Positions 48,143 through 59,437 of a stretch of 64,000 nucleotides of DNA are shown in pieces (position 1 is the first letter of the stretch; each line of letters begins with the position of its first letter). The notes below the pieces were generated by a model. That model ran no database searches. It saw only the letters and a list, made by a program, of their open reading frames with translations, and was not told the origin of the DNA. The DNA is taken from positions 558,001 through 622,000 of the forward strand of contig WION01000001.1 of assembly GCA_015039365.1 (NCBI GenBank). Direction: 5' to 3'. Origin of the DNA: Amanita rubescens (taxonomy: Eukaryota > Basidiomycota > Agaricomycetes > Agaricales > Amanitaceae). A program made the translations under genes and the position numbers.

Positions 48143-48710
48143 TTATCCCTCCTCGAGTCCCATGGACGCTAGAGCCTGCTGTCTTGCCAGCGCAACGTGA
48201 ATAGAAAAACCTGAACCACAGGCGATAGTTGCTATGCATACAATAAAAGCACAAAAGCATGCTAGATTGCTATAAGAGGCGCATGCATAATATGACAGCG
48301 CTACTCACAAAATATGCTCGTTAGTAGGGCAAGCGCAACGCAGAACATTGCTGAGGAACATCTGGGCGTGTGCAGTCGGCATTCTATTGCAGTCTGTGTC
48401 GCTAGCATGATGCCGAATCCTACATAAGCGTCAGTTTTCGGATCTTGGTCATTCAACATCAGTAGCTCATACCTAGCCATAGAATTGTTAGGATAATAAA
48501 CGATGCTATATGTACAGACGAGCGCGCAAGTGTACGGGGTATCGTGGGTTTACTGTTGCTGTACGACATGCTGCAAGTGCTTCAGCTTAATGCCGCACAA
48601 GAGATGCTGTGCTCACAGTACCGCTATCCAAATCCACGAGCATGCCGCCGCAGAACCGGCCGCGGGAGCAAATGCACCTAGAAGGTCCACGATCACTAGA
48701 CAGGCTCGAG
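48143..48710 (-). CDS. Small multi-pass membrane protein, N-terminus unresolved
   Basis: Short exons on the minus strand join cleanly. One ending at 48617 encodes IVDLLGAFAPAAGSAAACSW; the others are 48570-48473, 48419-48309 and 48231-48143. They carry hydrophobic segments HIASFIILTILWLGFGIML and SAMFCVALALLTSIFSTIAC, and the protein ends QQALASMGLEEG. All introns have GT-AG ends of 45-80 nt, and the frame stays open across four junctions, which is unlikely by chance. The upstream exon(s), beyond about 48710, were not found. It resembles the many short MARVEL-like membrane proteins of basidiomycetes, but the family is not certain. Confidence 0.6.
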
Positions 48711-49385
48711 GTTGAATGAAAACGAACCCATGTAAGGTGATTTGCCGGCTTGTTCAGAGGTTATGGGTCCCACGGTCATCAACCATAGAGGAGGCGCTAG
48801 AGCAAGGACTGTAGAAAGCTCATTACAAGACATAAAACATAGACGCCTACTATCTACGACGTACGGTAAAACGGGCCTCGGCGTGGCAGAAATGCCATTG
48901 GAAGTGGTTGGTCATAAAGATGGTTGTTGTCAAGTCTCTAGCACCGCAGGGCATGCCGCAAGCGAGTCAAATCAAGGGGAACCGGCGGTGGCGATGTCAA
49001 GGCATGAGGCGTTATTTACCCCGCTAAGGCAGTTGGTGCCTGTCCAAGGTACGGATTATGCAGAGCCCCGAAACCAATCCTAGAAAGCCTGTGATCGATT
49101 ACCTTGATTTGAAAATGAGTTTAAAATCTGTGTTGTATGACCTCCAGGCTCATGAGTTGGAGATCCGAGAGACTGTAACTGGAAGATGAATATTTATTGT
49201 CAATTCAATTCACCGTGGGAAATTGGCCTTATCATACTTCATTCAACAGAGCCCAACGCCGTCAACGACGACGACGACGGCGCGTCGCGCATCGTCGGAT
49301 ATGGCGTCTCAGCATAGGTACTAACAGCCCTCAAGCAACTTCAACACCCCAAGGCCCGCCCCGTGCACAAGTTCAACAACGTCGA
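48711..49385. other. Intergenic or 5' region
   Basis: It may contain the missing 5' exon of the membrane protein (minus) and the leader of the gene at 49386 (plus). A plus-strand ORF (48742-49083) has no domain. A GACGACGACGACGG repeat occurs near 49265. Confidence 0.4.
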
Positions 49386-52016
49386 ATGACATCGCCTGCG
49401 GACATGACCCGGTCTTCTTTAGCCCTGGTATGTGACTTTTGATTTTCCATATGGGAGGATAAAGTTGACCGAGAAGTTTCTCTTGCATTTTTTTTCATGT
49501 GCTTCGCTTAAAAGCCCGATGCATCAACCCAAAAATCAATCGTTCGGCCGCCCTCTCCACTCAGACAAACATTCATCCCCAACACGTTTACGGGCATCGA
49601 TCCTGACGGCAGCTTTTCAGATGATGACTTCGACAGCGATGATGACCTCAACGGCAAGGCGCACGACAAAAATACACGTAATAGCAACTACCCTTATCAA
49701 TCCTCCTCGCCTTCTTCCTCTGTGTCCCACCTCGCCGCCAGCTTAGCACAGCGCGTAGGAAATTTCGTTACAGGCAACGTTCCCGCACGCCCTCCTCATT
49801 TGCCTACAGACGCCGAACTCGAAGCTGAAGCTAAGCGGGAACGGGATAGAAGCAGGAGAGAAGCCGAACGCATTCTTACACGCGAAGCCGAAGAACGAAG
49901 AAAGGTGGATGAAAAATTGTTGGCGATGAAAGATGCCGGAGATTCTTTGCCCCCTCCTCCATCTCGGTCGCAGACGATGTCAAATCCACCCTCCCCTTCG
50001 AGCTCACCCAAGTCGGCCGGAAGCTGGTGGACAACCGCGAGGAACCGATTGACACCGACGAAAGAGAAGGAACCGATCACGCCCGCTCAGCAAGTCATCC
50101 TCGAAGCCAAGGCCAAAGAGAAAGAGAAGAACTCGAAAGGAAAGGAGAAGGACAACAAAGATTGGCCAGCCAATCCGCAGGCCAAGCTCAACGATCCTGC
50201 GTTATTGAACTTGGGTCTGCCTCCTGGCCCTCCAAGCCGCCCTGCACCCAGTTCTCCAGTCTCACCGACTCCATCGAGGACTCAGGCACCCCTCTTGACT
50301 CCTTCACCAATGCGCAGCATTAGTGAAGGTGCTTCATCCCCATCGAAAGAGACGCCTCCCATATACACGCAGTTCACTCCCCAAGGCACTCTGGATGTCC
50401 ATGGTACCCTACTTACCATCGCTAAGCGATTCGAAAAGTTGGAAAAGTGGACTGTCGGCCACGTTCGCGCGTTGGAGGAACGGATGAACGACGTCGAACG
50501 TTGGCTGGTCGAAAAGGAGAAGGATAAGGATAAGGAAGACGGACAGGAGGACAGCAAAACCACACCCAGCAAGGTGGACGAACAACCATCTACGGCGCCC
50601 ATTCCATCCCACGAGTTGAGTGAGATTAGAGAAGAGCTTGCCGAGTTACAAGGCCGGGTAGGCGAATTAGGCCGAGGGATGGCTCGCATGAGTTCTCGAC
50701 ATTCGCCCGTATCGGCTTCCTCGAGCCTCCCTCCCTCCCAAATGGGATCTGCACTCACCACACCTCACCATCCACGTCTATTATCCACTACAGCAAGAGA
50801 GTCCACTAGTCCACCTATGGCATCTAACAAACACACCGGGACGCGTTTACCTTATCCTGCTGGCGACTATGCATCACCTCCGGACAATCTGTTTTCACCA
50901 CCTCACTCACCACCTTCGTCTGTCAATTCTGCAACGCGCTCGCGGCCAATCGCCATTCCCAACACCGGAAACAATGTGGCTTCAACCACGGGACTGGGAG
51001 GTGGGGTTCCATCTTCAACGTCGCTATCTACATCATATTCTTCCGCCTCTTTCTCTTCCGTTTCTTCCATTTCCTCCCGTCCACTTCCGGCCTCTCCAAA
51101 TTTTGGTTCTCACTCTGCTTCCAACTCAATCGCACGCGTTGCTAGTCCTACTCCAGCGTCTTCCTCTCAATCTCAAGAGTCTGCAACACTGTCGCTTCCG
51201 CCGCCTCCAAAGTTGCCGTCTTCTTCGTCGGGATCGCCCCGCGGAAAGAGACAAACGAGTGTCAGCCCTACCCCGAGGAAAAGGTATACTGTTGCTCTTG
51301 GAGAACCGATTGTGTCTCGTGAGCCACAGGTACACGAGCCTCCACCCTCTACTCCGTTGACGCGACGTACGCATTCAAGGAACCAATCTGTAGCCAGCAC
51401 AGCATCTTTCACAAATACGATGTCTGGTTCGCAAGATGGTGCCGAAAGCGACAGGGGAGAGGAGAGCTCAAAGCGAGAGCGCGAGAACCAGAATGGCGAT
51501 CAGGATGATATGGATGATCAATTTGCGGATGAGACGATCGGGAAGAGCGCCGCATCGAAGCTCACGGGTGTGTCCAACGGTGGCGGTGGCGGCGGCGGTA
51601 CGACCACGGAACAACCGAACGAAAAGTCAAATTCCCCTTCTTCCCGGACCAAACGGAGGATTCGGCCACAATCTGTGTACGACTTTTCGTCGTTCCTAAC
51701 TCGGCAGCAGCAGAAGCAGGTGCAGCAACGGACGTCTCAACAATCGTTCCAGTCTCAGTCGACTCAGTCTACTCAGAGTTCTGCGTCCGTTGCACCCTTG
51801 CGGCCTCGGTGGAGATCCCACTCGACTGATCGCGATCGCGGAGATAGGTCAGCAGCTGGTGGGAAAGATGATGCCAGGACGAGCAGGTTCATTGATCCGC
51901 TGGTGCTAAGAAAGCAAGGACGGGAGCTGGGGAGTAAGTTGCCGATGCCGAAACCAATTGGCAAGGTTCCCATCGGAGACCTTGTCGCGTTTTTCGATAG
52001 GGACAAGAAGGGGTAA
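49386..52016 (+). CDS. Long disordered protein with central coiled coil
   Basis: Two exons (49386-49427, 49515-52016) sum to 848 codons, or 847 residues. ATG 49386 is the first in its frame. The protein is mostly low-complexity and rich in Ser, Pro and Gln. The N-terminal acidic motif FTGIDPDGSFSDDDFDSDDD is followed by a charged helix (AELEAEAKRERDRSRREAER). The best-ordered part, at about residues 310-400, reads LTIAKRFEKLEKWTVGHVRA and then ELSEIREELAELQGRVGELG, a likely coiled coil. A compact C-terminal motif follows: RFIDPLVLRKQGREL and KVPIGDLVAFFDRDKKG. I do not recognise the family. The paired short motifs at both ends with a coiled coil between suggest a scaffold, which is inference. 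Confidence 0.75.
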
Positions 52017-52209
52017 ACTTGTGGATTTTTTTGATGATCTTGGAGTAGGGGACCTTTTATATCCTTGTGGTTGGCGGACAAATGTGTTCATATATTCAAG
52101 TGTGCTGCTTGCTGAGAAATACCTGTAATAATTTTTGTACATACAGCATCCTATAATGTAAGATACCCTGTATGAACATTATCGCGAAAGTCGTGCATTA
52201 TACTTCGTG

Positions 52210-52991
52210 TCATAATATGCCCGGAATGACCATGTAAGGGACTTGGGCAGCCCAAGCATCCCATTTGTCTCCGAATCGCCCGCGTAATTCTCTATCTTCT
52301 GACCTCATCCTCCCAAGCAAAGCAGAAGTTATGACTACGATTCTAGTTGCAGCAACCACAGTACCTATCATCCCCAAGACGTGGCGTAGCAAGCCAGACT
52401 CCCGCACCCATGATCCCTCGGTCGCATGTATCAAGAACACAGAAGTGCCGATCATGATAGCACCCATGTATCCTGGGTGTCGGACGATGCTATACGGTCC
52501 GGTAGTCACGAGGTTATGGTCCTTCATGATGCTCATCTCGAACGTGAAGTATTTGCCCAGTTCGCGGTAGCACCATGCTCGCCAAGCTCCGCCAGCAATA
52601 CCCAAGGCAATTCCTACTGCTGCTGATGTCGTGAATCGAATTTGGTTTCCATCGCCTCCGAAGAGTAACTTGTCGAGGATTATTCTTGATATTGGAAGTG
52701 AAGGGTATGTATTTGCGAAAATGACAGCGGATTCGGCCAATGCTGAGCACCAGAGACAGGCCTAGCAATAAACTGATGAGGCTACATGTACTAGTAGCAC
52801 TTTATCCTCACCTTCACGTAGTCTCGTGTATATACCATCGGCGCGCTTTTCACGATTCGGTCCGCGAGAGATGGGCCAACCTGATTACTCTCGCTAGTTG
52901 GTGCAGGGTTTGGCGACGTATACGCAAGATGATGGTAACCTGTCACCAACAAGAGGCAGGGTACTTTGACGAGCGGGCTAATATTCATCAT
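52210..52991 (-). CDS. ICMT-like carboxyl methyltransferase, copy 2
   Basis: First gene of the tandem array. Exons 52991-52812 and 52761-52210 (552 nt) give 243 residues. The N-terminus is MMNISPLVKVPCLLLVTGYH; a second ATG lies one codon in. The exon junction DYVK|ACLWCSALAE matches the other copies. The core reads WCYRELGKYFTFEMSIMKDH then LVTTGPYSIVRHPGYMG, with a hydrophobic hairpin after it and FGDKWDAWAAQVPY near the end. All motifs expected for SAM and substrate binding are present, so it looks functional. Copy-specific changes cluster in the last third (TRIVVITSALLGRM). Confidence 0.88.
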
Positions 52992-53794
52992 ACTGGAGCG
53001 AAAGAGGGATCGGAACTAGTGCGTGTGGGGCTGCATTGCGTTTAAGTATAGCACGCCGACTGGCAGCATTTCTAGTTTAGATCTTCTTGATGATATTTCA
53101 ACTCCATTTTACCGCCTAGAATATCTTGTATACATCCGAGAAGATGTACACTGTGTATTGAATATTCATTTTGATGCCCAAAGCCTGTTCTTCTGGAGAG
53201 CAACTGTGGAGGAGACCGAATATGAGTGATTGATCGTTTGCCGTTGGCGCCGTAATGGCCGCATCCGGGCCGAACACTCGGTGACATTCGGCTTGACGGC
53301 TTGACACCACTTGACTTCCCAGTCAGTTTCTTAGAAAACGGCCGTGGTTATTCAGTTCGTCGGTCTGCCTCTTCACTCTCAACAGAATCAATTATGCTGC
53401 TTCAAGTGGGTTTGTGAATCCCGTGGCAACGAGGAACTTTCTCAGTTCTCAGTGCAACACCACCTCATCGCGTACGAGCCTCTTGGCCGGTTACGCGCTC
53501 TGCTCAATCTTAGCTTCCCCACCCGCCAACACGTGGCCTTATGAAACGCCTGGCATACGGCGCGTGTAAACGGACAGAATTTAGTCAGTTGAATATTGGC
53601 TCAATTCCTACTGCTTACCACTATCCTTTCCCAGAACGCGTCGAGCCTCCTCAGCATAATTGTTCGTTGAAACGCCGACTGGCTTTACCTGTAGCCGGGA
53701 CATTGTACGGAAGTACTTCCTTCAACAGATTTTGGGCCAATATAAGCGATTATCCGCACATGGCTTCGTACATCTGTCTATGCCTGTTCCAGGC
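52992..53794. other. Spacer in the ICMT array
   Basis: It holds the promoter side of copy 2 and the 3' flank of copy 3. ORFs here are short and lack domains. Confidence 0.5.
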
Positions 53795-54571
53795 TTATAT
53801 TACACCTGGGATAATCATGTAACGAACTTCCGTGGCCCAAGTACCCCATTTCTCTCCGAACCTCCTGCGTAATTCTCTATTTTCTGCCTTCATTCTCCAG
53901 AGCAAAGCAGACGCTGCCATTCCTAATATACTTGCAAGAAGTGTAGCGCCTATCTTGCCCGAGGTGTACCGTAGCAAGCCAGACTCCCGCATCCACGATC
54001 CCTTTGTCCCGTGTAGCAAGAATACCGAGATACCGGTCATGATAGTGCCTGCGTAGCCCGGGTGTCGGACGATGCTATACGGGCCGGTAGTCACGAGAGC
54101 ATGATCTTTCATCATGCTCATCTCGAATGTGAAATATTTCCCGAGTTCTTGGTAGCACCAAGCTCGCAAGGCTCCAGCGGCAATCCCTAACGGAATTCCT
54201 ACTGCTGCCGCCCTTGTGAATCGAATCTGGTTTCCATCGCCTCCGAAGAGTAACTTCTCGTGAATTATGTTCGATATAAGAAGTGAAGGGCATGCATTTG
54301 CGAAAATGACAGCAGAATCAGCTAATGCTGAGCACCAGAGACAGGTCTAAGAATATATAATAATCCATGAAGCCATTGTGTATTTCTCCTCACTTTAACG
54401 TAGTCGAGCCCACGTATCGTCATTATGCCTTTCAATATTCTGTCCGCAGTGCTGGGAACGAACTGGCGATTCTTTGCAGGACGCTGGAGGATTTGGGGAT
54501 GTATATGCAAGGTGATGATAACCAGTCACCAACAAAAGACATGGTACTTTGGCGAGCGGAATAAGATCCAT
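53795..54571 (-). pseudogene. ICMT-like methyltransferase, copy 3, frameshifted in exon 1
   Basis: Exon 2 (54346-53795, 552 nt) is fully open and carries WCYQELGKYFTFEMSMMKDH, LVTTGPYSIVRHPGYAG and FGEKWGTWATEVRYMIIPG. Exon 1 (54571-54394) begins MDLIPLAKVPCLLLVTGYHH like copy 2 but is 178 nt long. The total of 730 nt is one more than a multiple of three. The frame breaks near 54455, between KESPV and PSTADRILKG. Either one base was gained there, or the protein starts internally at 54510 and lacks its first membrane segment. A sequencing error is also possible. With the first span missing, activity is doubtful. Confidence 0.75.
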
Positions 54572-54613
54572 ATTGGCGCGAAAGAGGGCTATTTGCGAGG
54601 GACTCATGCTGCG

Positions 54614-54622
54614 TTTTATATA
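54614..54622 (-). promoter_or_regulatory. TATA-like box of ICMT copy 3
   Basis: TATATAAAA on the minus strand lies 43 bp upstream of the ATG at 54571. Copies 4 and 5 have related boxes at similar distances. Confidence 0.5.
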
Positions 54623-54913
54623 TGCATGGATTGGGTTATGCCGTGAAGATGTGCCGGCCGATTTTCTATTTATTGTTAGCACTAACGGTATTCCAACAAT
54701 AAGTTCGGACCAGCGAACACTAGATTCGCTGTCAGTGTAGCAGTTGCCGGTGACCTCGATGAACAACGCACAGATTAATTCAGAACGCACCCGCATTCAC
54801 GTGTCTGCGCGCTGGCGAGATCGGTGCTTGTGTAATCCAAGGAGAAGTTGAAGAGCCACCTTCATTTCTTAGTATTCCGACTTTGCATCTTTTTTTCTGA
54901 ACATCTCATACAC

Positions 54914-55060
54914 AATAGTACTTTGGCGAGCGGAATAAAATCCATATTGGCGCGAAAGAGTGATGCTTGCCAGTGTCAGGCACTTGTTTTGCGTTTCATA
55001 TATAAGGAATGTCGGGAACATGTGCCTCTGGCCGATTTTCTATTTATTGTTATTCCTGCA
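54914..55060 (-). pseudogene. Relic of an ICMT gene 5' end and promoter
   Basis: This 147-bp stretch repeats 54540-54690, the start of ICMT copy 3 and its promoter. Shared blocks are GTACTTTGGCGAGCGGAATA, TCCATATTGGCGCGAAAGAG and GGCCGATTTTCTATTTATTG. On the minus strand it would encode only MDFIPLAKV before homology stops. The TATA region is also preserved (CATATATAAGG). It marks a partial duplication or the edge of a deleted copy. Confidence 0.8.
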
Positions 55061-55553
55061 GGCGCTACTTTTCGTTATTCTTGGCATTTCTGTCGTCGCA
55101 ATTCCCATTTCCCCCATCATAACCGATATCGATATTTCTCCCCGAAGCCCCGGCAAATCTGGAGAGCATAGCAGTTCACATGAAAACCAGATTGATGGTC
55201 TCTGGGTTTTACATCATCTCGAATACCTCTCTAGGGATGCTGCGACATCTTATATGAAAATCATAAATGGCGCTATCGTGGGCTTTTGGCCACTGCCCTA
55301 CGGGGAAGATGCCGCGAAGGAACTATTTGAACGTCAGAATTGGCTCCGGCAAACCGATTCGGTCAGTGGTTTCCCGTTGTTAGAAAACCTGATGTCTTAC
55401 ACGTCGTGGACACTCTATAGACAAAGCTGGCACCTACTTGTACGCCACCCATCTCACCCGAAGAAATGTTTAAAGGATTTGGGTCTACTACGTTTCCTTA
55501 TGGCTTATTACTTTCGGATGGCTGGGGCTCTGGGTCACATCCTGTATCCATAA
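54963..55553 (+). CDS. Unassigned ORF, about 196 aa
   Basis: An open frame with an ATG at 54963. Its first 30 codons run antisense through the ICMT relic, so at least that part is probably not real coding sequence. The middle has one hydrophobic stretch (FLQALLFVILGISVVAIPIS). A second open frame (55466-55663, +) overlaps the end and looks equally protein-like (GLLLSDGWGSGSHPVSITAK). The pair may be a frameshifted gene or chance. No domain was recognised. Confidence 0.25.
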   Translation: MLASVRHLFCVSYIRNVGNMCLWPIFYLLLFLQALLFVILGISVVAIPISPIITDIDISPRSPGKSGEHSSSHENQIDGLWVLHHLEYLSRDAATSYMKIINGAIVGFWPLPYGEDAAKELFERQNWLRQTDSVSGFPLLENLMSYTSWTLYRQSWHLLVRHPSHPKKCLKDLGLLRFLMAYYFRMAGALGHILYP

Positions 55554-56285
55554 CAGCTAAATTTACATCAGAGCCTGCGACACCGGCATCAAAAATTGTC
55601 AAGGTAGAAATTAACACAGACCTGTGGAGGTCGAAGAAGCCGAGGAAAAAGCATGTGGAGTAATTCTTGTGGGTTGTGTTGTGTAGTGACATGCAAGGTT
55701 ATGCGGTTGAAGCGAAACGTTGGCCCGTTATAACCATCCAGATTCTAATGGCCCATATTTCGACCTTGCAAAGGAGCCATCGATGAGAAAATTCAATGCA
55801 ACGTTAGTCAGTCGGCCGCGAGTTGCGCTCGCAGCTTCCCAACCCTTTTGATGGAGACGACCTTATGTCGTTGCCGTGGCCTCGCCGCTGACTCTTCTGC
55901 TCAGCCTTCTGAATCAAGCAGTTATCGTACTCGACGCAGCTCCCATGTTAGTTCATTTTCTACTCCTACCTATCGTTGCCTGTGGCACCCATGACTACAG
56001 TAGAGCTGCTCGCGTTCTGGCTGTCCGGCTCAACTCTCCTCCATGGCAGATTGATGGATAGCCACTGGAGAACCACGCAAATAGTTATGAGGAACGCTTG
56101 GCTTTGAGTACGAAACGAAACGGGTCGGCACCCAGATGTCGTTAAGATGCGCTGTAATATAGGCGTGGTCGCGAAAGCCTAGAGATAAGAACAAGGAGAT
56201 GGACTTTGCCATCCGTGAGGAGCAAATACCACCAAGTACTTACATAAACTGACATCATCAGCGTCGCGCGCTCTAGATCTCTTGC

Positions 56286-56958
56286 TCACACTCTCCGACT
56301 CTTTTTCTGTACCCGTCCATTGGGTAGACTGACAACTGCCGATGCCGGAAAACGATCCCGAAGTTGAATCTGTAGCGCAAGAAAGCAAACCTGTTGATTT
56401 GAAGCGTGCGTAGCAGCTAACTCAATACGCATATACACCTTTCCTCCACCAATTTTCACACCGCTCATCACCCGTGCTCGCTTGGTCATCCCATTGCACG
56501 GTATGTTAATAATAAGCCCATATGTGTCATCTCTGAGCACCCAGTTCATGCCCATAACGTTTTCGAGTTTCGTAACTTCACCCTCTACCACTGAACTGCA
56601 TCCCATTACATCCACCAGGCCCTCCCGAGTCCCGGTGCACCCCAGGTAAGCATAAGAAAGCCATTTTCGACATTGCTAACCCCTTGAATCTCCCACTACG
56701 CCTCCCTAACCCTGTAGGTAAGCGCCATGTGAATCCCGCAGCCCCGAAGTCACTCCGTAACCCATGCATGATGTAAGCACTCACACCACCTCTCCTCTTC
56801 CAAAGAACGTTCATCCCATGTGCATCAGGACAATACGGAGTGGTACTGAAGTAAGTCCGCGCATATATGAAGTTTTCCGCAACTAATGTTTTCGTGTCCT
56901 GCTGGGCCCTCGTCCCGCGTCGCGAGTCACCAGTTCGCTGGCCACTCGGAACCTCCAT
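56286..56958 (-). CDS. Hypothetical protein, structure uncertain
   Basis: Two overlapping minus-strand frames, 56958-56578 and 56615-56286, look like parts of one gene. The first starts MEVPSGQRTGDSRRGTRAQQ and includes NFIYARTYFSTTPYCPDAHG. The second contains NVMGMNWVLRDDTYGLIINI and MRIELAATHASNQQ. A splice between them is plausible (GTGAGT near 56790, TTAG near 56680), but the join is not determined. I do not recognise the family. Confidence 0.3.
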
Positions 56959-58765
56959 CTCCCGCTCCCTTCACCTCCACTTAACGCCGTGATTACATCT
57001 GTTTGACGTCACATGCTATTCCGGCACTGCCGCGAATATGCATGCCTCTCGGATCTACCTCTTTCGTTCGGTGATTTAAGTTGAAGGCTTCATCTCTTGT
57101 CCAGCTCTACACACAACACTGTAGCCAACTCATGTAATACCTAACAGTTTAAATACCAATGATTTGACCAATTCAAATGTGTAAATTGAGGATAGTATTG
57201 ATCTGGCAAGCTCAGCATTGACCTGAAACACCGTACACCTTTGGATGTCTCATTCCACACCCCATGGTTTCTGAAATTGATGCAAAAATGAGACGTTCAC
57301 CTTCCATGTTTCAAGCTCCGGGGATTTGGGTAGTAACTACCTGGAGATTATCTTTACCAAACTCGGATTTTCTTTTCACGCATTTTAATTCCCACAGTGA
57401 TAGCACGCCGCCGCTTTTGTTAAACGAATTTCACACCCTCCCAGATAATACCATCTAACGAACATGTGTGCCAACCATTGCCAACAGAAGGCCCAATATT
57501 CTGGCAAACGAATGTACAGACTTACAGTCATAATGACGAGATCGGACATGGGCTGTTTTGTTGGCCGAGTCGGACTTTTGGAGGTGAAATCACATGCGAT
57601 GCTGAACTTGGTGATTACGTCAACACGGGGTTGACGCACGCGTAGGTGATAGGCTACCATACCCAACGGTACCCATGAGCGGGAATGCGTAGTTAACGGA
57701 GCTATGAAGAGGTCCGAGAGTGACAACGTTCCACTTTCATGTAGAAGCCACTCCCTTCAATCGAGCAACTGACTCCTGCTAATCCACTTTCTGGTATGCT
57801 TGTTCATCTTCAAAAACCCTTCTCGTGATCTCCCTCCCAACAATGGTCAACGGTCCACTTACCTGCACTAGCGCTCAGCTTCATAGCCATCGCATGAAGG
57901 GTCCGTTTAACCGCCCTTATTACGGTTTTCTTGTTCGGCGCATAACTTTGCTGAATCCATCCAGCTAGTGGCGAGCCAGAGCTGAATGGCCCTGTGGCCA
58001 CCCTTTACCAGAATGCACTTCTGCGTCCCCAGCACTATCACGCGTTGTGTTGAGGTGATAATGGATAAGAACGGGAGGGCGTGGTACAGAGGTAAGCTAT
58101 TCTGATATTCCATTGAACATTCTGTCCATCGACGTTTTTTCAGAACTACCTCAAAGCCAACTCGATGATCAAATACCATCGGCTCCGCGCGTTGGAGCGC
58201 TTTACAGAACAATTACGTTTCTCCTTTAGTTGTTCATCTGCTAGGCCTGACGACCACATTCCCGATGCATCAGAGTAATCGGTAAGGAACTCTCATCTAT
58301 GCTGGCGTTTATCATATCAGAGGTCATACAAATCTACCGGGCTACCAGGTACCGCAGACAATAAATTGTTTTTAGTGTTTCGCCTGTCAAGCAGGCGGAC
58401 CACCACCACGAGCTTAATACCGGCAAAACCATATGCTATGCTCGGTGCCAGCCTTTTTGTTTCTATTTTTTCCCGTCGCTTTTCTCTGCACCCTCGACTT
58501 TCTGTGTCCCCTCCTTCACCTTATTTTCACCTTATCTACACCTAAACGTTAAACGGTGGAAGGGAATTTGGAAAATCTCGATCATCTGTACGAAATCCAA
58601 ATACCTTCAAATCGCGGTAAATTGCTGACCGTTTCCCAATTGCCAAAGAGGAGGTCAAGTGTGCGCTCGTCGTCGACTGACATCATGTCGATGCCCTTTG
58701 CCGCTTGCCCAAGGTACACGAACGTCTAACTCTCTAGACCCGTTTCTCCTAGAGCGTTTCTGGCA
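56959..58765. other. 1.8-kb stretch without supported genes
   Basis: Minus-strand ORFs at 57385-57726 and 57907-58212 (up to 113 codons) have mixed composition and no domain. No repeat or RNA gene was seen. Confidence 0.4.
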
Positions 58766-59004
58766 TCAACGTCCCAAAATGTGATCTTGTTTATGGACGA
58801 TTTCTCCTGCGAAGCGTATGATGGTATCAATGAAAAAAGGCTACTGACAGGTGGTGTTCGTCTACACTCACCATCCACTTCTAAGGCATGTTCTGGCTCA
58901 TCCTCAGTCCTTTTCTGTAGCTTCCTAATTGGGGCTGCGGCAACAAAAGTGGTAAACAAGAAGATGAGCGGCGCATATGAAAATAATATGTTTAGGGATG
59001 CCAT
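58766..59004 (-). CDS. Predicted secreted peptide precursor, 57 aa
   Basis: Two exons (59004-58872 and 58806-58766) give 174 nt, or 57 residues. The start MASLNILFSYAPLIFLFTTF continues into VAAAP, a strong signal peptide. Two or three residues later comes IRKLQKR, a dibasic Kex2-type site, followed by an acidic chain, TEDEPEHALEVDGGEIVHKQ, and the end DHILGR. There are no cysteines and no CaaX box. The intron of 65 nt has GTGAGT and CGCAG ends. If cleaved at KR, the mature peptide would be about 26 residues. It lies between ICMT copies 3 and 4, but the two need not be linked. No known family was recognised. Confidence 0.5.
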
Positions 59005-59437
59005 AAACAATGTTTGATCGACGATAGAACAGATGCGGAACGGCGAGGGACGAGCAAAAAGCGCCGTGTGGAATGTGCAGTGACGGAGACCAGCTCTGGG
59101 GTATGGTATGGAACCAGCAGATTTCATACGTGCGTCGTGATCGCATCTTCATGGTGACAGCCGCTGAGAGGTAATTGCAGCAATAAGAGCAAGCGTGGGT
59201 ACTTCAGTTCTGCGATGTGCTCGTCGAAGTTGACTTAGGTGACGAGTAAGGGAAAGCCCGACGCTCCAGTCACTCAGATATAGCTTGGCCTGATGGTCAT
59301 AGGCCCCGTATCATCCTGTCTCCATAACATGGGGATTTGGTCACATCTATCCCTTCTCTGTCAGGGTTTTTTTGTTTGTGGCATTGAGCGCTTGAGCACC
59401 GGAAAAGGCTGTACATGACGTATACGGAGCCATAAGC
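59005..59437. other. Spacer
   Basis: Promoter side of the peptide gene and 3' flank of ICMT copy 4. Nothing else was recognised. Confidence 0.5.

Noticed and set aside
50282..50761. 159-codon minus-strand ORF
   Set aside because: Antisense shadow of the low-complexity protein at 49386-52016.
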